From assembly GCA_009731375.1 (NCBI GenBank), contig BJOX01000072.1:797094-861093 (forward strand): a DNA stretch of 64,000 nt. Reading direction: 5' to 3'. The notes beneath the pieces are model-generated. The model saw only the letters and a program-made list of their open reading frames with translations. It had not been told where the DNA came from and searched no databases. This document shows positions 58,518 through 64,000 of the stretch, piece by piece. The stretch comes from Paulinella micropora. Its lineage: Eukaryota; Cercozoa; Imbricatea; Euglyphida. Both the position numbers and the translations under genes were made by a program. Each line of letters starts with the position of its first letter. Within the stretch, counting starts at the first letter, position 1.

Positions 58518-59845
58518 ATGTCAGGCATCCCAAAGGGTGGATTCCATGCCTTGATCGATGATGAAAAAAAGACCCTCGCAGAAACCAGAAAGAAACAAAC
58601 TGAGGTTAGCTTCTATTGGTTGACTTGGTTCACAAAAGCAAGAAATACTTGCATTGTTGTTGTAAAGGCTCGAGCTGGAAAAGAAGCTGAAAGGCAAAAA
58701 GCAAAGGTATGTTGAAAACATACATATAGAATTAATACTTCTTTTTGTACCTTCGCTACTTGGCAAGCAAGTACTTGAATGTGTGTATTAGTTGTCAACT
58801 GAACCCAAAGTCCGGTACAGAGTCACCCAGGTAAAAGCATACATACATACCGTCCCTCGCTTCCTTCCTCCCTTCCCTCCCTTCCCTCCTCCCTTTTTCC
58901 TTTCATTCCTCCCTTCCTTCGTCTTTTCTTCCATTCCTTCTTCCCTCGTTTCCTCACTCTTCTCTTTCATTTTTTCTTCTCTCCATTGCTTCTTTTCCTC
59001 CCTCCCTTCTTGCTCCATTCTTTCCTTCTTCCCTTCCTTCCTCCCTTCCTTTCCTTTTTCCCGTCCTTTCTTCTTCCTTCCCTTCCTTCTTTCCTTGCGG
59101 CAATGCCTCTTCCTCCCGTCCTCCCTCTCCTCTTTCCTTCCTTCCTTCCTCCCTTCCTTCCTTCCTCCCTTCCTTTCAATTCTTCTTCTTCTTCTTCTTC
59201 TTCTTCTTCTTCTTCTTCTTCTTCTTCTTCTTCTTCTTCTTCTTCTTCTTCTTCTTCTTCCTTCGCTTCCTCCCTCGCAGTCGCTTCCCCCTCGCTTCTT
59301 CCCTCCTTTCCTCCCTTGGTTTCTCCCTCCCTTGCTTCCTCCCTTCGTTTCTCTTTTTTCTTCTTTCTTTCTTTTTTCTTTTTTGTCTTCATCGCTTCTT
59401 TCATAACATACATACATACATACATACATTGTCATATATGTATCATACATACATACATACATACATACATTCTTTGCGCATACGTATATACTAGGCAGCA
59501 ATTGACTCTTTGCGAAATGAAGCGAGTCAGCTATGTCAAGGGAAGCTTGCAGTGTGTATCTTGGTATGTCCTGAAACTGGCAAAGCAAAGGTAATACAAG
59601 CAATATACATACATACATACATACATACACATACATACATGCATACATACATTTCATGTATGCCATGTGTATATAATAGGGGTGGGAATCACACATATTT
59701 GGCAATAAAACATTCCAGACAGCGCTAGAGGGTAAATGTGTTTCTCAGTATGTTTGTATTTGTATGTAATGTATGAAATTGTGTCTGTGTGTTTTCTGTG
59801 TGTGTTATTTATCATTATCATTATCATTATTATTAATATTATTAA

Positions 59846-59942
<97 letters not shown>

Positions 59943-60491
59943 GGAATTATAATTTTCATTGCTAGAAAACCAAGTTCATCTGGATCGAGCGAGCTACTAA
60001 GGTAGTTGTGGGAGTTGCAACTGCGGGACAGGGCTTAGATTCCCAGGCCAGCTCGTCAGGACAGATTTTGTCCTCTAACTTGCTACCAAATTATGGTTTG
60101 TCGAACCAGGCGGACAAACAGCATATCATTGCTGAGCTCTGCAGGACAAAGTTTGAGGAAGGTCGCTTACGAGGCATAGGCAAAATATGGCCCCAAAGTT
60201 CAAGTATTCCTTGGAAAAAAATTGAAGAAAATATGAAGCTTGGACGCACAGGAGGCAGATTTCTCAACTGGCGTCTGGGCGTGCCAGTTAAGACTCCACT
60301 ACACATTAACCTCAGTGAGTTAGATCAGTTATGGGCAGCAAAAGACCGTTTGAGATACATGCACGTAGACAGCAATCAAAGCATTACACATGCACTTGCG
60401 TTAGAAACACGAACTTTTTTTTTCTTCTCTTGCCCAAGCCAGACAGACAAAGGACAAGCTTATTGCTTCCAAGGTTGGATTTAATCGTGAA

Positions 60492-60522
<31 letters not shown>

Positions 60523-60702
60523 CTTCTTCTTCTTCTTCTTCTTCTTCTTCTTCTTCTTCTTCTTCTGTTCGAAATGCAACGTCCACAGCACAGGAAGATA
60601 CAGTTTCCACACTTAACAAAGCGATATCATCCATTGATCTGTACATAGCTACACTAGAAAAAACAAACGATCAGTGGAGCAGTGTATTTCCGTCTCTCCT
60701 GT

Positions 60703-60763
<61 letters not shown>

Positions 60764-60935
60764 CACTACCACTACTACTGCTACTGCTACTGCTACTGCT
60801 ACTCCTCCTCCTCCTCCTCCTCCTACTCCTACTACTACTACTACTACTACTACTAGTGCTAGTATTGCTGCTGCTACTGCTGTTTCTTCTTTCGTACCTG
60901 CTCTTGTTTCTCCTTCTTTCACACCTGCTAGTTAG
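58518..60935 (+). CDS. Candidate spliced host gene, unrecognised product
   Basis: Possible exons are 58,518-58,706 (MSGIPKGGFHALIDDE...), 58,792-58,830 (STEPKVRYRVTQ), 59,495-59,590 (IDSLRNEASQLCQGK), 59,966-60,364 (KFIWIERATKVVVG to DRLRYMH) and 60,447-60,935. The last starts DKLIASKVGFNRET, then poly-Ser, LNKAISSIDLYIATLEKTN, poly-Thr and ends at TAG 60,933-60,935. Every exon is bounded by AG and GT where expected, and every exon length is a multiple of three (189, 39, 96, 399, 489 nt). Introns 2 and 3 contain CTT and ATT microsatellites. AATAAA occurs at 61,130. The last junction and the true stop are uncertain, since a second open frame continues to 61,134. No domain recognised. The basis is splice-site and phase logic only. 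Confidence 0.45.
59178..59259. repeat. CTT trinucleotide run inside C/T-rich intron
   Basis: Pure CTT repeat within a long polypyrimidine region (58,850-59,400). Confidence 0.9.
59815..59941. repeat. ATT trinucleotide run
   Basis: Near-pure ATT repeat just before a plausible 3' splice site at 59,965. Confidence 0.9.
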
Positions 60936-61135
60936 TACTAGTAGTGCTGCTGCAGCTCCTACTGCTAGTTTTTCTTTCACACCTACTAGCTTTTCTCCTA
61001 CTAGTACTACTGCTGCAACTGCTTCTTCTGTCACACCTGTGTTCAATTATGCTTCCCCTGCAAATATTCTCAGAAGACGTGAAGATGGAAGAAATCATGC
61101 CTCGCATTGCCAGCAGAGAACGATGTTAGAATAAA

Positions 61136-62427
<1,292 letters not shown>

Positions 62428-63760
62428 CTCACTACTGGTTTGAATTCAAATTTAAATATTGACGCTTGAGCTTTTCAAACTTTTTAGATAAATATATGAA
62501 TAAAATATTTACCAAATATCATGTCCATCCGACACTTTCCGGCTGAGTTCCATTCCAAAACATATCGATCATTATAGCTGAAATGACGAAATCGACCCGA
62601 ACGACAGTCACGTCAAAAATTATTTCTGCAAAAGTCTGCACTTTGTGGTAACTAGATTATGTCGGTGACCCCCTCCCAGATGTGCTTTATAAGATGGCAT
62701 CTTTTTTTACCACAGCTTCCTTACTTTTTGTGGTACGCATGATAGCCCGAAAGTCATATTATCGATTTTTCTTTATGCCCGAAATGACTCATTGATTTTG
62801 TGAATAAGTATAGGGCCACAGTGTGTCCAGATGAGGAGCTGTGGTTGCATGAATCGGTGTTTAGAGCCGTCCCGACATCTAATGAGCAGGGTGGACAAAG
62901 GTATTTGGTGCTGCCACATGATGTGTTCCCTTGAAGATCGAATCCAATAGCTTTGTTACAAAACCCTTTTGAAAAAACCCACTATAACCAGGAAAAATGA
63001 CCTAATATATAATGTGAGTTTTACCTGTACTTTTGATCAGAATCCAAAATCCATTTTCAAAAACTTATCAAAAGAGGTTGTTTCAGAGTAGTTGGCAGCA
63101 TTTCCCATGAATATCATAAGTTGGATTCTGATGGAGCTAGTAAAGGTCTATTCAAAGGGCTGTATTATGGAAATAGGTTGTTGACCGTTAGAGGCGCAGA
63201 TAGTAACAGCTACATACTTTTTAAGCTCAAACTCATCAAGTTGGAATTCATAACAAACTATTAAAATACATTAAATTACATGTAAAATGATGCAATTTGA
63301 GTTGATTTTGACGGGCAAGATGTCAAAAGTAGTAGTACTAACTGACAGTTACTTCTGTAGCCGTTAGCGAGCCGTTGGTGATGTCCGTATATGTTCAAAC
63401 GTGTAAATTCATTGAAAATAATCATAATTGACTAATTTTTGTTGAATTTGATGTAAAACAGCATGACTTACAATAATTTTGAACGGCTGCCAGAGACTCA
63501 GTAGGTGTTATCAGGTGTGTGACCGTTAGAGTGGCCAGTACTAACGGCTACATACTTTGTGGGCTCAAACTCATTGGGGATCATGAAAAACTATTAAAAT
63601 ACATTGAATTACATGAAAAATAGTATAATTTGAGTTGTTTTTGGCAGTAAAGGCGAAGCATGGTGTTTTTTGGGTGTCTCATGTATGACTCTCGGTTGAA
63701 AACTGAATATTAAAATAATAGCTATTATGTGACCGTTATGTGACCGGCAATGATATCAAG
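62428..63760. other. Unique AT-rich DNA with a degenerate 150-bp duplication
   Basis: No gene seen. Bases about 63,181-63,320 and 63,521-63,650 are similar (GTGACCGTTAGAG, CTACATACTTT, CTCAAACTCAT, ACTATTAAAATACATT). They look like two diverged direct repeats about 338 bp apart. Confidence 0.5.
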
Positions 63761-63765
<5 letters not shown>

Positions 63766-63815
<50 letters not shown>

Positions 63816-63907
63816 GAGATAGAGATAGATAGATAGAGAGAGAGAGAGAAAGAGCGAGAGTGAGAGTGAGAGAGAGAGAGAGCGAGTGAGAGAGAGCGAG
63901 TGAGAGA

Positions 63908-64000
<93 letters not shown>
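63766..64000. repeat. GA dinucleotide array to window end
   Basis: GA runs with GATA and GAGC variants, continuing past the window edge. Confidence 0.93.

Noticed and set aside
58792-59705. Long Phe/Pro/Ser or Glu/Arg-rich frames
   Set aside because: They are products of the C/T-rich and CTT repeat region inside a likely intron.

Overview
This is eukaryotic DNA built almost entirely from mobile elements and simple repeats. The evidence is two LTR retrotransposons, long tetranucleotide arrays, a plausible spliced host gene, and two large virus-like DNA transposons of the Polinton/Maverick type. The species cannot be named from the sequence. Virion-type genes such as an S74-capped tail fibre, a class-3 lipase and a GIY-YIG nuclease inside Polinton-like elements point to a protist or alga, but that is inference. 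Runs of N (10 to about 870 bases) show it is a scaffold with gaps.

Layout. 1-12,420: right-hand part of Polinton-like element A, which enters from beyond the left edge, is riddled with frameshifts and stops, and ends at a terminal repeat near 12,390-12,420. 12,421-15,470: huge GT/CTGT and ATGT/ATGC microsatellites. 15,471-15,994: AT-rich spacer. 15,995-26,920: Ty3/gypsy-type LTR retrotransposon on the minus strand (about 247-bp LTRs, primer site, polypurine tract, gag and a 1915-codon pol). 26,925-27,227: GA/GT microsatellite. 27,228-34,775: Ty1/copia-type element on the minus strand with near-identical LTRs of about 305-312 bp. 34,776-36,362: GA then CATA microsatellite. 36,363-57,787: complete Polinton-like element B, with about 95-bp terminal inverted repeats and a 6-bp target duplication. 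57,788-58,200: continuation of the CATA/CATG array. 58,518-61,135: a candidate intron-containing host gene. The remainder is CT and GA arrays, a gap and unrecognised unique DNA.

Element B carries a whole virus-like gene set. For replication and integration there are a protein-primed family B DNA polymerase, an rve-type integrase, an ExoX-C-like protein and a GIY-YIG nuclease. For the virion there are a major and a minor capsid protein, an adenain/Ulp1-like protease, a packaging ATPase and a small basic GG-rich protein. For entry or attachment there are a lipase, a two-frame receptor-like protein and a very long tail fibre with an S74 chaperone domain followed by a two-helix membrane protein. 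Most structural genes lie leftward on the minus strand; polymerase, integrase and a charged protein lie on the plus strand. Element A has the same gene order from capsid to terminus, so A and B are diverged members of one family.

The most interesting signals are these. (1) A two-part palindromic module sits directly upstream of three start codons in element A. (2) A single in-frame UGA followed by CGG separates gag and pol of the gypsy element, a typical stop-readthrough context. (3) A perfect A AAA AAA slippery heptamer lies exactly where the receptor-like gene of element B changes frame. (4) Non-coding blocks are conserved between the two otherwise diverged Polintons.
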